A stretch of 64,000 nt of DNA, from assembly GCF_034424525.1 (NCBI RefSeq), contig NZ_CP139979.1, forward strand, positions 4,797,501 through 4,861,500. Direction: 5' to 3'. This document shows, piece after piece, positions 8,410-16,807 of the stretch (positions are counted from its first letter, which is position 1; each line of letters opens with the position of its first letter). Source of the stretch: Sphingobium yanoikuyae (lineage in GTDB: Bacteria; Pseudomonadota; Alphaproteobacteria; Sphingomonadales; Sphingomonadaceae). The position numbers were made by a program, and so were the translations under genes. Under the pieces are notes generated by a model. The model was given only the letters and a program-made list of their open reading frames with translations. It ran no database searches and was not told the DNA's origin.

Positions 8410-8970
8410 TCACGGCCGGGGCGGGACTTCCTGTTCCTGCGCCTTCTTGGCATCGGCGTCGGCCTTTTCCTCGGCCAGAACGCGCTTTTCGATCGCTTCG
8501 CTATCGGCGTCGATGGTCGACAGGCGCCTGGCGCGCTCGGCTTCGACCAGATCCTTCCAGCTGGCATTGTCGGCCTGCTGCCGTTCCGCCTTGGCCAGGC
8601 GCGACAGCTTGGCGAAGCAGCCGGTGGCGCCGCCACCGCCGACCGGCGAGCAGCTTTCGGTGCCGTCGCGACCGACATATTCCATCGACTTCACCCGCTC
8701 GCCCCAGGCCTGGTTGCTGGGCTTGTTGGGGTCGCCGCGCAGCGGCTCGGGAATGCGGTAGCGTTCTTCCTCGCCCTTGCGCGCGCACACGACGATGCCG
8801 TCGCCCTGGCTCTGTGGACAGGCATCATCGCCATAGACGATGACCAGATTGACCTTTTCGGAGCCGGTGCTGGTGGCGGCCGTGGGGGCGCTGTCCTGCT
8901 GCGCGAGCGCGGGGGCGGCGGTGCCCAGCATCAGGCCGGCGGCCAGAGCGATCAACGGGGTCTTCATCAT
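8410..8970 (-). CDS. Small secreted protein with C-terminal charged helix
   Basis: A 186-residue exported protein with a signal peptide ending at PALAQQ. It has VIVYGDDACP, IVVCAR and ERYRIPEPLR, the same blocks as the 133-residue downstream paralog, then a Cys-containing glycine stretch (SCSPVGGGGATGCFAKL) and, from residue 125, a highly charged predicted helix rich in Glu, Ala and Arg that the paralog lacks. Function unknown. It sits 15 bases after coq7 on the same strand, so it probably belongs to the end of that operon. Confidence 0.82.
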   Translation of the reverse strand: MMKTPLIALAAGLMLGTAAPALAQQDSAPTAATSTGSEKVNLVIVYGDDACPQSQGDGIVVCARKGEEERYRIPEPLRGDPNKPSNQAWGERVKSMEYVGRDGTESCSPVGGGGATGCFAKLSRLAKAERQQADNASWKDLVEAERARRLSTIDADSEAIEKRVLAEEKADADAKKAQEQEVPPRP

Positions 8971-8985
8971 CGGTCCGTCCCTTGT

Positions 8986-9540
8986 TCAGATGCGCTTCGA
9001 CAGCGCGATGGCGGCGCGGCAACCCAGGCGGATCGCGCCGGACAGCAGCGGATAGGCCGGGGCCTGTTCCGCGCCATGGGCGATGGCGGCGTCGCGATGC
9101 TCGACCTCCTCCGCCTGGAAATCCTTGATCAGGGCAGAGAGTTCCGGGTCATCCTCGCCCAGTTGCTGCAACTGTTCCTCATAATGAAGGTCGATCTCGG
9201 TCTCGATCGCGGCGGTGCAGGCCATGGCGGCCTTTGGCCCCATCGCGGCGGTCACAGCGCCCAGGGCGAAGCCGGCGACGTTCCAGATCGGGTGGATCGC
9301 GGTCGGCCGCACGCCGCGTTCGGCGATCAGCGCGTCGAAGGCGGCGCGGTGGCGCTCCTCCTGCGCGGCCATGCCGGCGATCAGCCGGCCATAGGGATGG
9401 CGATCGCCCATCACCGCCAGCTGCCCGGCATAGATGCGCACCGCGCCGAATTCGCCCGCCTGATCGACGCGCACCATGGAGGCACGATCGGCGCTATTGG
9501 TGCGACGTCCTGGCCGGGGGAAATCCTTGGTGGCGCTCAT
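8986..9540 (-). CDS. coq7: Demethoxyubiquinone hydroxylase (COQ7 family)
   Basis: Di-iron monooxygenase that adds the hydroxyl at carbon 6 of the ubiquinone ring. The 184-residue product has both halves of the ferritin-like site: E in DQAGEFGAVRIY, then EERH, then ETEIDLHYEEQL and EEVEHRD, giving the expected glutamate and histidine iron ligands. It is a four-helix membrane-associated protein. Its ATGA start overlaps the dsbB stop by four bases, so the two are coupled. Confidence 0.95.
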   Translation of the reverse strand: MSATKDFPRPGRRTNSADRASMVRVDQAGEFGAVRIYAGQLAVMGDRHPYGRLIAGMAAQEERHRAAFDALIAERGVRPTAIHPIWNVAGFALGAVTAAMGPKAAMACTAAIETEIDLHYEEQLQQLGEDDPELSALIKDFQAEEVEHRDAAIAHGAEQAPAYPLLSGAIRLGCRAAIALSKRI

Positions 9541-10031
9541 GCCTTCCTCGCTTTCAGCAGCAGGGCCAAGATGGCGAGCGCGGCCGCGCCCGACAAGAGG
9601 CCGTTATAGCCTGCCAGCGAAATGCCGAAGAGGCTCCAGGGCGCAACATCGCAGCGGGTGATCGGCGTTGCCATGATCTGGCTCAAAATATCGGCGCTGC
9701 TGCCGCCGGTCGGCGTGGTCGAGCAGGCGGTCAGCCCTTCCCACCAGCCATATTCGACCCCGGCATGGAACAGGCCGATGGCGCCGCTGATGCCGATGGC
9801 GATGCCGGCGAAACCGGCGAACAGGCCGCTCATGCAGGCGCGGCCGCGCAGCGCATAGGCGACCAGCGCCAGCGGGATCGCGGCCATATGGGGATAACGC
9901 TGCCACCAGCACATTTCGCACGGATGCAGCCCGCCCAGATATTGGGAGGCATAGGCCGTGCCCAGCGCAATCAGGGGCACGAGCAGGGCAAGCAGGCGGG
10001 CGCGGCCCAGGGCGGGGGACAAGCTGTTCAT
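9537..10031 (-). CDS. dsbB: Disulfide bond formation protein B
   Basis: Inner-membrane quinone-linked oxidase that recharges DsbA. The 164-residue product has four membrane helices, the first periplasmic cysteine pair as CEMC near residue 38, and the second pair in LTACS and ITRCD, as expected. It lies between ctp and coq7. The adjacency to a ubiquinone gene fits its use of quinone, although the order is simply conserved in the group as I recall it. Confidence 0.92.
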   Translation of the reverse strand: MNSLSPALGRARLLALLVPLIALGTAYASQYLGGLHPCEMCWWQRYPHMAAIPLALVAYALRGRACMSGLFAGFAGIAIGISGAIGLFHAGVEYGWWEGLTACSTTPTGGSSADILSQIMATPITRCDVAPWSLFGISLAGYNGLLSGAAALAILALLLKARKA

Positions 10032-10104
10032 ATCGCCCGCTTAAACCCTTGTCCGCCTTTCGTCATGCTGAACTTGCCCGTCCGGTCATCCGAACGGGCA
10101 CGAT

Positions 10105-11460
10105 TCATTTCGCGCCGGGCTTGCGCGCAGCGGCCTGCTGGGCCTGGGCGATGGTGGCGCCTGGCGTGCCGGCGAGGCGGGAAATGGTCTTGAGCGCATA
10201 ATCGAGCTGGAAGTCCTCGATCCCCTTCTTCTTCAGCTCCTCGGCGGTCTGGGCGAAGCGCGGATCTTCCTTGCTGTCCTCTTCCAGCGCGGCGTCGTCG
10301 GTCTTGATCTCGTTGATCAGGTGGCGGCGCAGGTCGCTTTCGCGGAACTTGGGGCGATCCTTGTAATCCGGGTCGCTGAGCTGCGGCACCTTGATGTCCG
10401 GCTGGATGCCGCCTTCCTGCACGCTGCGGCCCGAAGGCGTGAAGTAGCGCGCGGTGGTGAGCTTGAGCGCGGTGGTGTTCGACAGCGGCAGCATGGTCTG
10501 GACCGAGCCCTTGCCGAAACTGCGTTCGCCCATGATGAGCGCGCGATGCTGGTCCTGCAGCGCGCCGGCGACGATTTCGGAGGCCGAGGCGGAGCCCGCA
10601 TCGACCAGCACGATCACCGGCAGGCCCTTCGCGTCATCGCCGGGCTTGGCATAATAGCGTTCGACATCGCCCTTGTTGCGGCCGCGCTGCGATACGATCT
10701 CGCCGCGCTCCAGGAAGACGTCGCTGGTCGACACCGCTTCGTCCAGCAGGCCGCCGGGGTTGGAGCGCAGGTCGAGGATATAGCCGGTCGGCTTGTGGCC
10801 CAGGCTCTTGTCGATGCTGCGGATCGCCGAACGGACATCGGCGCCCGTATTGGCCGAGAAGCTGACGATGTTGATGACGCCGATATTGTTCTTCACTTCC
10901 CACTTCACCGGCTTGATCTCGATGATCTCGCGGGTGAGGGTCAGGTCGATCGGCTTGTCGCGGCCAGTGCGCACGATGGTCAGCTTGATGCTGGTGCCCG
11001 GTGCGCCGCGCATCTTGTCCACCGCTTCATCCAGCGTGCCGCCATAGATGAGTTGGCCGTCGATGTGGGTGATATAGTCGCCCGCCTTGATCCCGGCGCG
11101 CCAGGCCGGCGTGTCCTGGGTCGGGGCGATCACCTTGACCGCGCCATCCTCCTGCGTGACCGACAGGCCAAGGCCGCCATAGCTGCCCTCGGTCTGGGTA
11201 CGCAGATTCTGGAAATCGCGCGCGTCGAGGAAGCTGCTGTGCGGATCGAGGCTGGCGAGCATGCCGTCGATCGCGCCCTTGATCAGCTTCTCGTCGTCGA
11301 CCTTCTCGACATAGTCGCTGCGGACCTTCTGGAAGACGTCCATGAATTCGTCGAGCGCCTTGTAGCTCGATGCCTCGCCATCGGCGAGCGCCGCGGTGGT
11401 GGCGGGGATGAGCGCAAGCGCGCCGAGCGCGACCGCGCCCTGCAGGAAGGTGGATTTCAT
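10105..11460 (-). CDS. ctpA: Carboxy-terminal processing protease (S41 family)
   Basis: Exported serine protease with a PDZ domain. The 451-residue product has a signal peptide (cleaved near ALADG), a PDZ domain at about residues 95-175 (YGGLGLSV, GIKAGDYITHIDG), and the S41 catalytic core with the serine in GSASASEI and the lysine in ERSFGKGSVQ. Substrates are probably cell-wall hydrolase partners or other envelope proteins. I start at MKSTFLQG because AAGGACAGCC precedes it; a longer start 18 codons upstream lacks support. It lies downstream of envC, but a foreign-looking gene on the other strand now separates them. Confidence 0.94.
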   Translation of the reverse strand: MKSTFLQGAVALGALALIPATTAALADGEASSYKALDEFMDVFQKVRSDYVEKVDDEKLIKGAIDGMLASLDPHSSFLDARDFQNLRTQTEGSYGGLGLSVTQEDGAVKVIAPTQDTPAWRAGIKAGDYITHIDGQLIYGGTLDEAVDKMRGAPGTSIKLTIVRTGRDKPIDLTLTREIIEIKPVKWEVKNNIGVINIVSFSANTGADVRSAIRSIDKSLGHKPTGYILDLRSNPGGLLDEAVSTSDVFLERGEIVSQRGRNKGDVERYYAKPGDDAKGLPVIVLVDAGSASASEIVAGALQDQHRALIMGERSFGKGSVQTMLPLSNTTALKLTTARYFTPSGRSVQEGGIQPDIKVPQLSDPDYKDRPKFRESDLRRHLINEIKTDDAALEEDSKEDPRFAQTAEELKKKGIEDFQLDYALKTISRLAGTPGATIAQAQQAAARKPGAK

Positions 11461-11635
11461 GGCTGTCCTTGGAGTCCGCATCAAGGGATCGATATACGTC
11501 GATTCGCTATCCAACGCAAAAGCGCGCTTCGACCAATGTTGCCTGGCGTCGATGAGCGTGGGGTTAATGAGTTTGACCTTCGAGCGGTATTCGCCTGAAT
11601 GACCAGTGCTTACATGATCATATGCGAGGTGGTCT

Positions 11636-12373
11636 TTGCGTTTCTATATTCCGCAGTTGGACGTTGCAGGCCAAATGGAGGAGAGTTCCGCTCATCCTGA
11701 GCATCTGGGAGGGTTGCCCTTTGGCTTGCCAGCGGATCTTTGGCCCACTTGCGCCGAATGTGGGGGAACGCAGTCACTGATTGCGCAGTTTTTGCATGAT
11801 CCGCTGCGGCTTGATCTCGGCCGTTCGGGCAGAATGCTGTTTGTTTTTCAATGCAATCACGATCCGGGAATGTGTGCAACTTGGGAGGCGTTCTCGGGCG
11901 CCAACAGTTGCCTGATTCTGGAGCCTGAAATGCAGACAGGCCATCTTACAGAATATCCTGCGGACAGTCCGCCTCTCGACAATGCGGCATTTGTGCGCGG
12001 ATGGGACGAACGAGGCCTGCACTTGGCTGTGGCCGATGAACTGGCTTTCTACACCGACGAGGCTTTCTTCCAGCTGAGCGACGAAATGCTCGCAAATGTC
12101 AGTTGGTCTACACGGCTAGGTGGCGTTCCGCGATGGATACAAAGTGCAGAAGAATCGCCACGACCGGGATGGCGGTTCGTTGGGCAGCTGGATTCACTCT
12201 ACAGTTTCCGCTCGGCTCCGTCCTTCAGTCCAGACTGGATATCCGTTGATAGCGAGCAGTTCGAGGGCCGGACACATATAGGGGAAGGACCGAACTTTGG
12301 TGGCGGGATTGCCTACCTCTTTTTACGCGAAAATGAGGGTAACCCTGCCGCAGCCATGTTCTGGCAGCGCTAG
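11636..12373 (+). CDS. DUF1963/YwqG-like protein, opposite strand, inserted in a conserved operon
   Basis: A 245-residue protein with no signal peptide. It shows HLGGLPFGLP near residue 24, a zinc-ribbon-like CAECGG near residue 40 with a later CNHDPGMC, and PGWRFVGQLDS near residue 180. These resemble the GGxP and xFxxQ blocks of DUF1963 (YwqG) and the related PDCD2-like proteins, but the match is by eye. It starts with TTG after GAGGTGG. Base composition is visibly less GC-rich than its neighbours, and it ends six bases from the opposing envC-like gene. It breaks the envC-ctp order, so horizontal acquisition is likely. Function unknown. Confidence 0.72.
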   Translation: MRFYIPQLDVAGQMEESSAHPEHLGGLPFGLPADLWPTCAECGGTQSLIAQFLHDPLRLDLGRSGRMLFVFQCNHDPGMCATWEAFSGANSCLILEPEMQTGHLTEYPADSPPLDNAAFVRGWDERGLHLAVADELAFYTDEAFFQLSDEMLANVSWSTRLGGVPRWIQSAEESPRPGWRFVGQLDSLYSFRSAPSFSPDWISVDSEQFEGRTHIGEGPNFGGGIAYLFLRENEGNPAAAMFWQR

Positions 12374-12379
12374 TCTGAA

Positions 12380-13630
12380 TCAGCCGATTCCCACCAGCGG
12401 CACGATGTCCACCGGGCGGCCGTTGCGGCGCAGTTCGATCGTCACTGTCGGGCGGCCCTGGGCGGCGGTGAGGCCGACCGGGTCGCCCTGGCGCACACTC
12501 TCGCCGACCTGGGCGGTGACGCGGTGCAGGCCGGTGATGAGGGTGGTCCAGCCCTGGCCATGGTCGATGATCAGGATCTGGCCATAGCCGCGATAGGGGC
12601 CGGCAAAGGCGATGCGGCCGGCGGTCGGCGCGACCGCCTGAGCGCCGGCCTGGGTCACCAGGGTCAGGCCGCGCGAGCGCACACCGCCGTCATTCACCTC
12701 GCCCATGCCGGTGACGAGCTGGCCGACGACCGGCAGGCGATAGGGCGGCGGGCCGCTGTCCAGCGTCTCGCGGTCGGGCGCGGGCGCACCGGTCCGGTCG
12801 GGGCGGGCGGGGCGCAGCACCGGGCCGGACAGTTGCGCCAGGCGATCGCGCAGGTCGCTCGCCACCTCCAGCTGGTCCATCAGGTCGACAATGTCGCGCG
12901 CCTTTTCGCCCAGCGCCAGCGCGCGTTCGCTCTCCAGCCCGGCATTGGCGCGATAGTCGCGGGCGGCGACGCGCTTTTGCGTTTCGAGCTGGCGCAGCGC
13001 GGCCTGGCGATCGGTGAGGGCGCGGCGGCTCTTGGTCAGGGCGTCGGCGGCCTGCTGGGCGGTGGCGCGAATCGCGCGACTGCGGTCCAGCTCGGCGCGC
13101 AGGCCAGCGGTGCGCTGCTCGATCACCGGCAGCACCTGTCCCAGCACCGCGCGCATATGGACGGCGTCGCTGATCGATCCGGGCTGGACGAGGGCAAGGG
13201 CGAGCGGGCGGCGGCTCATCATCTGCAGCGCAGCGGTCAGGCGCACCACCGGTTCCTGCCTGGCGGCGAGGCGCGCGGCCTGGGCGCGCTGCATTCGGGC
13301 GATGATGGCGATGCGGGCCTGGGCGGCCTGCACATCGGCCTCGGCCTGCTGGATGCGGGCGGCCATGGCGGCGGCGCGGCGGCCGGCCTGTTCGGCCTCG
13401 TCACGGGCCATGCCGGCCTGGCGCTCCAGCCGGACCGAACGGTCGGCGGCCTCCACCGACTGGCGGCGGGCGTCGCGCAGCGCCTTCTGTTCCTGCGCCA
13501 GCGTGGTGCCGGCGGTGCCGGGCAGGATGATCGCGGCATCGTCCGCGGCGGGCAGGCGCGTGGCGACAAGGGCCAAGATGCCGGCCAGTGCGATGCCCGT
13601 GATGCTGTTGCTGATGATGCTGCGCTTCAA
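12380..13630 (-). CDS. EnvC-like murein hydrolase activator (M23/LytM domain)
   Basis: A 416-residue exported coiled-coil protein with a C-terminal LytM (M23) domain, the layout of EnvC, which activates cell-division amidases in the periplasm. A signal anchor covers residues 8-30, a long Ala/Arg/Gln-rich coiled coil runs from 40 to 260, and the LytM domain starts near 300 (LPVVGQLVTGMG). The zinc ligands of active M23 enzymes are not intact: GVRSRGLTL stands where HxxxD is expected. That supports an activator rather than an enzyme. The start is a TTG. It follows rlmH by 57 bases. Confidence 0.88.
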   Translation of the reverse strand: MKRSIISNSITGIALAGILALVATRLPAADDAAIILPGTAGTTLAQEQKALRDARRQSVEAADRSVRLERQAGMARDEAEQAGRRAAAMAARIQQAEADVQAAQARIAIIARMQRAQAARLAARQEPVVRLTAALQMMSRRPLALALVQPGSISDAVHMRAVLGQVLPVIEQRTAGLRAELDRSRAIRATAQQAADALTKSRRALTDRQAALRQLETQKRVAARDYRANAGLESERALALGEKARDIVDLMDQLEVASDLRDRLAQLSGPVLRPARPDRTGAPAPDRETLDSGPPPYRLPVVGQLVTGMGEVNDGGVRSRGLTLVTQAGAQAVAPTAGRIAFAGPYRGYGQILIIDHGQGWTTLITGLHRVTAQVGESVRQGDPVGLTAAQGRPTVTIELRRNGRPVDIVPLVGIG

Positions 13631-13687
13631 CCGCTTGTCCCGCCCGATAGGGCTTTGACTAGGCGCAAGCCGCGGGCATGTCGAGCC

Positions 13688-14110
13688 TCAGCCTTCGCGG
13701 TGATAGGGGTGGTTGGCGAGGATCGAGCAGGCGCGCCACAGCTGTTCGGCGAGCATGGCGCGGGCGATCATGTGCGGCCAGGTCATGGCGCCAAAGGCGA
13801 TCAGCAGGTCGGCATTGGTCCGTTCGGCATCGTCGAAGCCGTCGGCCGCGCCGATCAGGAAGCGGATCTCGCGCGTGCCGGTGTCGCGCCAGCCCTCGAT
13901 CCGCCGGGCAAAGTCCATCGAGGAAAGTTGCTTGCCCTTTTCGTCGAGCATGACCGTCACCGTGCCGGGGCCGACGGGCGGCAGCTTGCCGCCCCGGTCG
14001 GGCATTTCGGTGATCTTGTGCGGCATGGTCAGCCGCTTGACATAGCGGTCGACCAGATCGGCTTCGGGCGAGCGCCCGATCTTGCCGCGCGCGATGATGT
14101 GGAGGAGCAT
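13688..14110 (-). CDS. rlmH: 23S rRNA pseudouridine-1915 N3-methyltransferase
   Basis: SPOUT-family methyltransferase that modifies pseudouridine 1915 in helix 69 of 23S rRNA on the assembled ribosome. The 140-residue product has the N-terminal MLLHIIARGKI, the SAM-binding knot residues (FLIGAADGF) and the conserved C-terminal HMIARAMLAEQLWRA plus NHPYHREG ending. It is the usual partner of rsfS, 53 bases downstream of it. Confidence 0.96.
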   Translation of the reverse strand: MLLHIIARGKIGRSPEADLVDRYVKRLTMPHKITEMPDRGGKLPPVGPGTVTVMLDEKGKQLSSMDFARRIEGWRDTGTREIRFLIGAADGFDDAERTNADLLIAFGAMTWPHMIARAMLAEQLWRACSILANHPYHREG

Positions 14111-14163
14111 GGCTCCCCCCTAGCCTGTCATCGCGCCCATGTCGAAGGGCGCGACGGCAAGGA

Positions 14164-14553
14164 TCAGGCGTTGCCCGCGACCGGCGCGTCGACGAAGCCC
14201 CACATCCGTTCCAGATTGTAGAAGCTGCGCACTTCCGGCTTGAACAGATGGACGATCACGTCGCCGGCATCGATCAGCACCCAGTCGGCGACCGGCAGGC
14301 CTTCGACCCGCGCGGAGCGGCCAGTGGCCTTCTTGATCCGTTCGGCCAGATGCTGGGCGATCGCCGCGACCTGACGCGACGAACGGCCGCTCGCGATCAC
14401 CATATGATCGGCGATGCTGCTCTTGCCTTCGAGGGGGATGGAGATGGTTTCCTGCGCCTGGTCGTCGTCGAGCGACTGCATGACAAGGGCGTGCAGGGCG
14501 GCCACGCTATCGGCGGCAGGCGCCGTATCGTTGGCAGGGGCGAGGTTAGTCAA
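14164..14553 (-). CDS. rsfS: Ribosome silencing factor
   Basis: Binds ribosomal protein L14 and blocks subunit joining when nutrients are low. The 129-residue protein has the family core: SIADHMVIASGRSSRQV, the RSARVEGLPVADWVLIDAGDVIVHLF stretch, and RSFYNLERMWG. The start is TTG, preceded by GGAGT five bases away; no better ATG is available upstream. It sits 12 bases after nadD and before rlmH, the standard order. Confidence 0.95.
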   Translation of the reverse strand: MTNLAPANDTAPAADSVAALHALVMQSLDDDQAQETISIPLEGKSSIADHMVIASGRSSRQVAAIAQHLAERIKKATGRSARVEGLPVADWVLIDAGDVIVHLFKPEVRSFYNLERMWGFVDAPVAGNA

Positions 14554-14565
14554 TTAAACTCCAAT

Positions 14566-15252
14566 CTAGACGATCATCCGGCGCGTGAGCGGATCGCGCA
14601 CACACGTTGCTTCATATTCGCGATGCCAGAGGGGGTCCGCCTGCCGTAGCAGGGTTGCCGATCTTGGATCAGGGCGAAAGCGCAATAGCACGAGCGCCGG
14701 TGGTCTCCAATTCGTCCAGTCTGCACTCTGGCGCGCGGACCGGACGAAGCGCCGCAGCCAGCTCATGGCCGTAGAGCCACGGGCAGCGTCATCATAGCCC
14801 GGACGGGCGATGACGGCAATGGGCATCTGTCGCGCTATGCCGCGCCAGTCGCGCCATTGGCCAAATTGCGCCAGATTGTCGGCGCCCATCAGCCAGACGA
14901 AGCGGTTGCGGGGGTAGCGCTGGCGGAGCGCGCGCAGCGAGTCGACGGTGTAGCGCGTGCCCAATTGGCGCTCGATCGCCGTGGCGCGAATCGGCGCGCG
15001 GCGGGCGATCTTCTGCGCATGGGCAAGGCGGACGGGCAGCGGCGCCATGCCCCTGGCGGGCTTCAACGGATTGCCGGGCGATACCAGCCACCAGATTTCG
15101 TCGAGACCCAGGGCGTCCCTGGCGAACAGCGAAATGGCGCGATGCCCGCCATGCGCCGGATTGAAGGAGCCGCCAAGCAGGCCGATCTTTTTCATGGGGG
15201 CAGCCATGCCAGCGCCGGGCGCCGGCGGCAATGGCCGGCGCGCCGCGCTCAT
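14566..15252 (-). CDS. nadD: Nicotinate-nucleotide adenylyltransferase
   Basis: Makes nicotinate adenine dinucleotide from nicotinate mononucleotide and ATP, the step before NAD synthetase. The 228-residue product has the nucleotidyltransferase motif GGSFNPAHGGH near residue 27, LVSPGNPLKP, and FVWLMGADNLAQF. The start at 15252 is favoured because ATGA overlaps the rmuC stop by four bases; an internal start at MKKIGLLGG (15195) would give the more usual N terminus. The usual C-terminal ISST(x)R motif is not obvious: the protein ends CVRDPLTRRMIV. Confidence 0.93.
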   Translation of the reverse strand: MSAARRPLPPAPGAGMAAPMKKIGLLGGSFNPAHGGHRAISLFARDALGLDEIWWLVSPGNPLKPARGMAPLPVRLAHAQKIARRAPIRATAIERQLGTRYTVDSLRALRQRYPRNRFVWLMGADNLAQFGQWRDWRGIARQMPIAVIARPGYDDAARGSTAMSWLRRFVRSARQSADWTNWRPPALVLLRFRPDPRSATLLRQADPLWHREYEATCVRDPLTRRMIV

Positions 15253-16730
15253 TCCGCCGCTGGCAGCGCGCGCGCCTCTTCGGCCTGGGCGTCGCGGGCG
15301 AGGACGTCGAGCGGTTCCATCGCCTCGATCTCCTTGCCGCCGGTCTCGATATCGAGATCGCGGAACTTGCGGCCGGTGGAGAGGACACGCGTCTCGAAGC
15401 TGCCGATGAAGCTGTTATAGTTGGAGACCGCGCTGTTGAGGCCTGATCCCAGCTTGCGCAAATGGGTCGCGGCGACGGACAGGCGCTCATACAGCTCCTT
15501 GCCGAGCTGGCCGACCTGCTGCGCCTGTTCCTGCATCTTGGCCTGGCGCCAATGGCCCGCCAGCGTGCGGGCGAGTGGCAGGAAGGTGGCGGGGCCGCAG
15601 ATGATGACGCGATTCTTGGCGGCGCGCTCCCACAGCTCCATGTCCGCTTCCAGCGCGGCGGTGACGAAATTGTCGCCCGGCACATACATGATGACGAAGT
15701 CGGGGGCCTTGTCGAACTGTTCCCAATAGGCCTTGCGCCCCAGCGCGTCGGCATGGGTGCGCATCGCGCGGGCATGATCGAGCATATGGGCGTCGCGCTG
15801 CGCTGGATCGACCTGATCGACCGCGTTCAGATAGGCGACCAGCGAGCATTTGACGTCGACCACCATCTGCTGGTCGCCGGGCAGGTTGATGACGAAGTCC
15901 GGACGCAGGCGGCCGTCCTCGACCGCGACCGACACTTCCTCCTTGAAGTCCACGAAGGGGGAAAGGCCGGCGGTTTCGATGAGATTCTTGAACTGCTGTT
16001 CGCCCCAGCGGCCGCGCGTCTTGGGCGCGGCGCGCAGGGCGTTGACGAGCTTGGCGGTTTCCTCGCGCACCTGGCCCTGGCCCAGATGAACCTGCTGCAC
16101 CGCTTCGCGCAGTTCGGCATAGCTGCCGACCCGATCCTTCTCGACGCGGGCGAGGCCTTCCTCATAGCGCTTGAGCGTGGTTTCGACCGGGTTGAGCAGC
16201 GTCTTCAACTGCGCCTCGCTCTTCTCGCTCGCCTGGGCGAAGCGCTGGTCGGCGCGGGTCAGGAACTGGGTCTGGGCGGATTCGAGCAATTTGCCGCCAA
16301 TCTCGCTGAACTGGGCGGAGAGCTGTTCCTTGGCATCCTTGAGCGCGGCGATCTGCTGCTCGAACGCCTGGGTGCGGGCATGGATGTCGGACTGGAGCGC
16401 GGCCAACTCGCGCAGCGCGGCTTCGCGCTCGGTCTGGATCGCCTCGATGCGCTGGCTGGTGGCGGCCTGCAGTGCCTCGATCCGCTGTTCGGACGCGGCC
16501 CGCGCGGATTCGAGCCGGGCGAGCTGGCTCATGCCCTGCGCGACCCGTTCCTTCTCAACCGCCAGTTCGGCGATCGCGCCGTTGCGCTGGGCGGTGGCGA
16601 TGTCGAGCTTGCCGGCCAGATCGGCCTTTTCGGCGGTCAGCGGCGCCAGCGCCTTGCCCTTGAGCAGCCAGCCGACGGCCAGGCCGATCAGCAGCGCGAC
16701 GGGAATGAGAAGGGCGGCGAGGCTGTCCAT
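15249..16730 (-). CDS. rmuC: DNA recombination protein RmuC
   Basis: A 493-residue protein with an N-terminal membrane segment (residues 5-25), a long coiled coil (30-180) and the RmuC nuclease-like domain. The domain shows RGRWGEQQFKNLIE, RPDFVINLPGDQQMVVDVKCSL (the PD-(D/E)xK-like core) and FVIMYVPGDNFVTAA. RmuC limits DNA inversions and is thought to act in recombination. The ATG follows AAGGAT. It heads the minus-strand run that continues to nadD. Confidence 0.95.
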   Translation of the reverse strand: MDSLAALLIPVALLIGLAVGWLLKGKALAPLTAEKADLAGKLDIATAQRNGAIAELAVEKERVAQGMSQLARLESARAASEQRIEALQAATSQRIEAIQTEREAALRELAALQSDIHARTQAFEQQIAALKDAKEQLSAQFSEIGGKLLESAQTQFLTRADQRFAQASEKSEAQLKTLLNPVETTLKRYEEGLARVEKDRVGSYAELREAVQQVHLGQGQVREETAKLVNALRAAPKTRGRWGEQQFKNLIETAGLSPFVDFKEEVSVAVEDGRLRPDFVINLPGDQQMVVDVKCSLVAYLNAVDQVDPAQRDAHMLDHARAMRTHADALGRKAYWEQFDKAPDFVIMYVPGDNFVTAALEADMELWERAAKNRVIICGPATFLPLARTLAGHWRQAKMQEQAQQVGQLGKELYERLSVAATHLRKLGSGLNSAVSNYNSFIGSFETRVLSTGRKFRDLDIETGGKEIEAMEPLDVLARDAQAEEARALPAAE

Positions 16731-16807
16731 AACTATCCTTTTTGGGAACGAAACGGGAACTTAGCGGGCGAAGGAGGCGGCCGCAAGAAGCTTCCTTGTG
16801 TGTGCCG

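Noticed and set aside
12380..13630. Active M23 endopeptidase
   Set aside because: The HxxxD zinc site is not intact, so an EnvC-like activator fits better.
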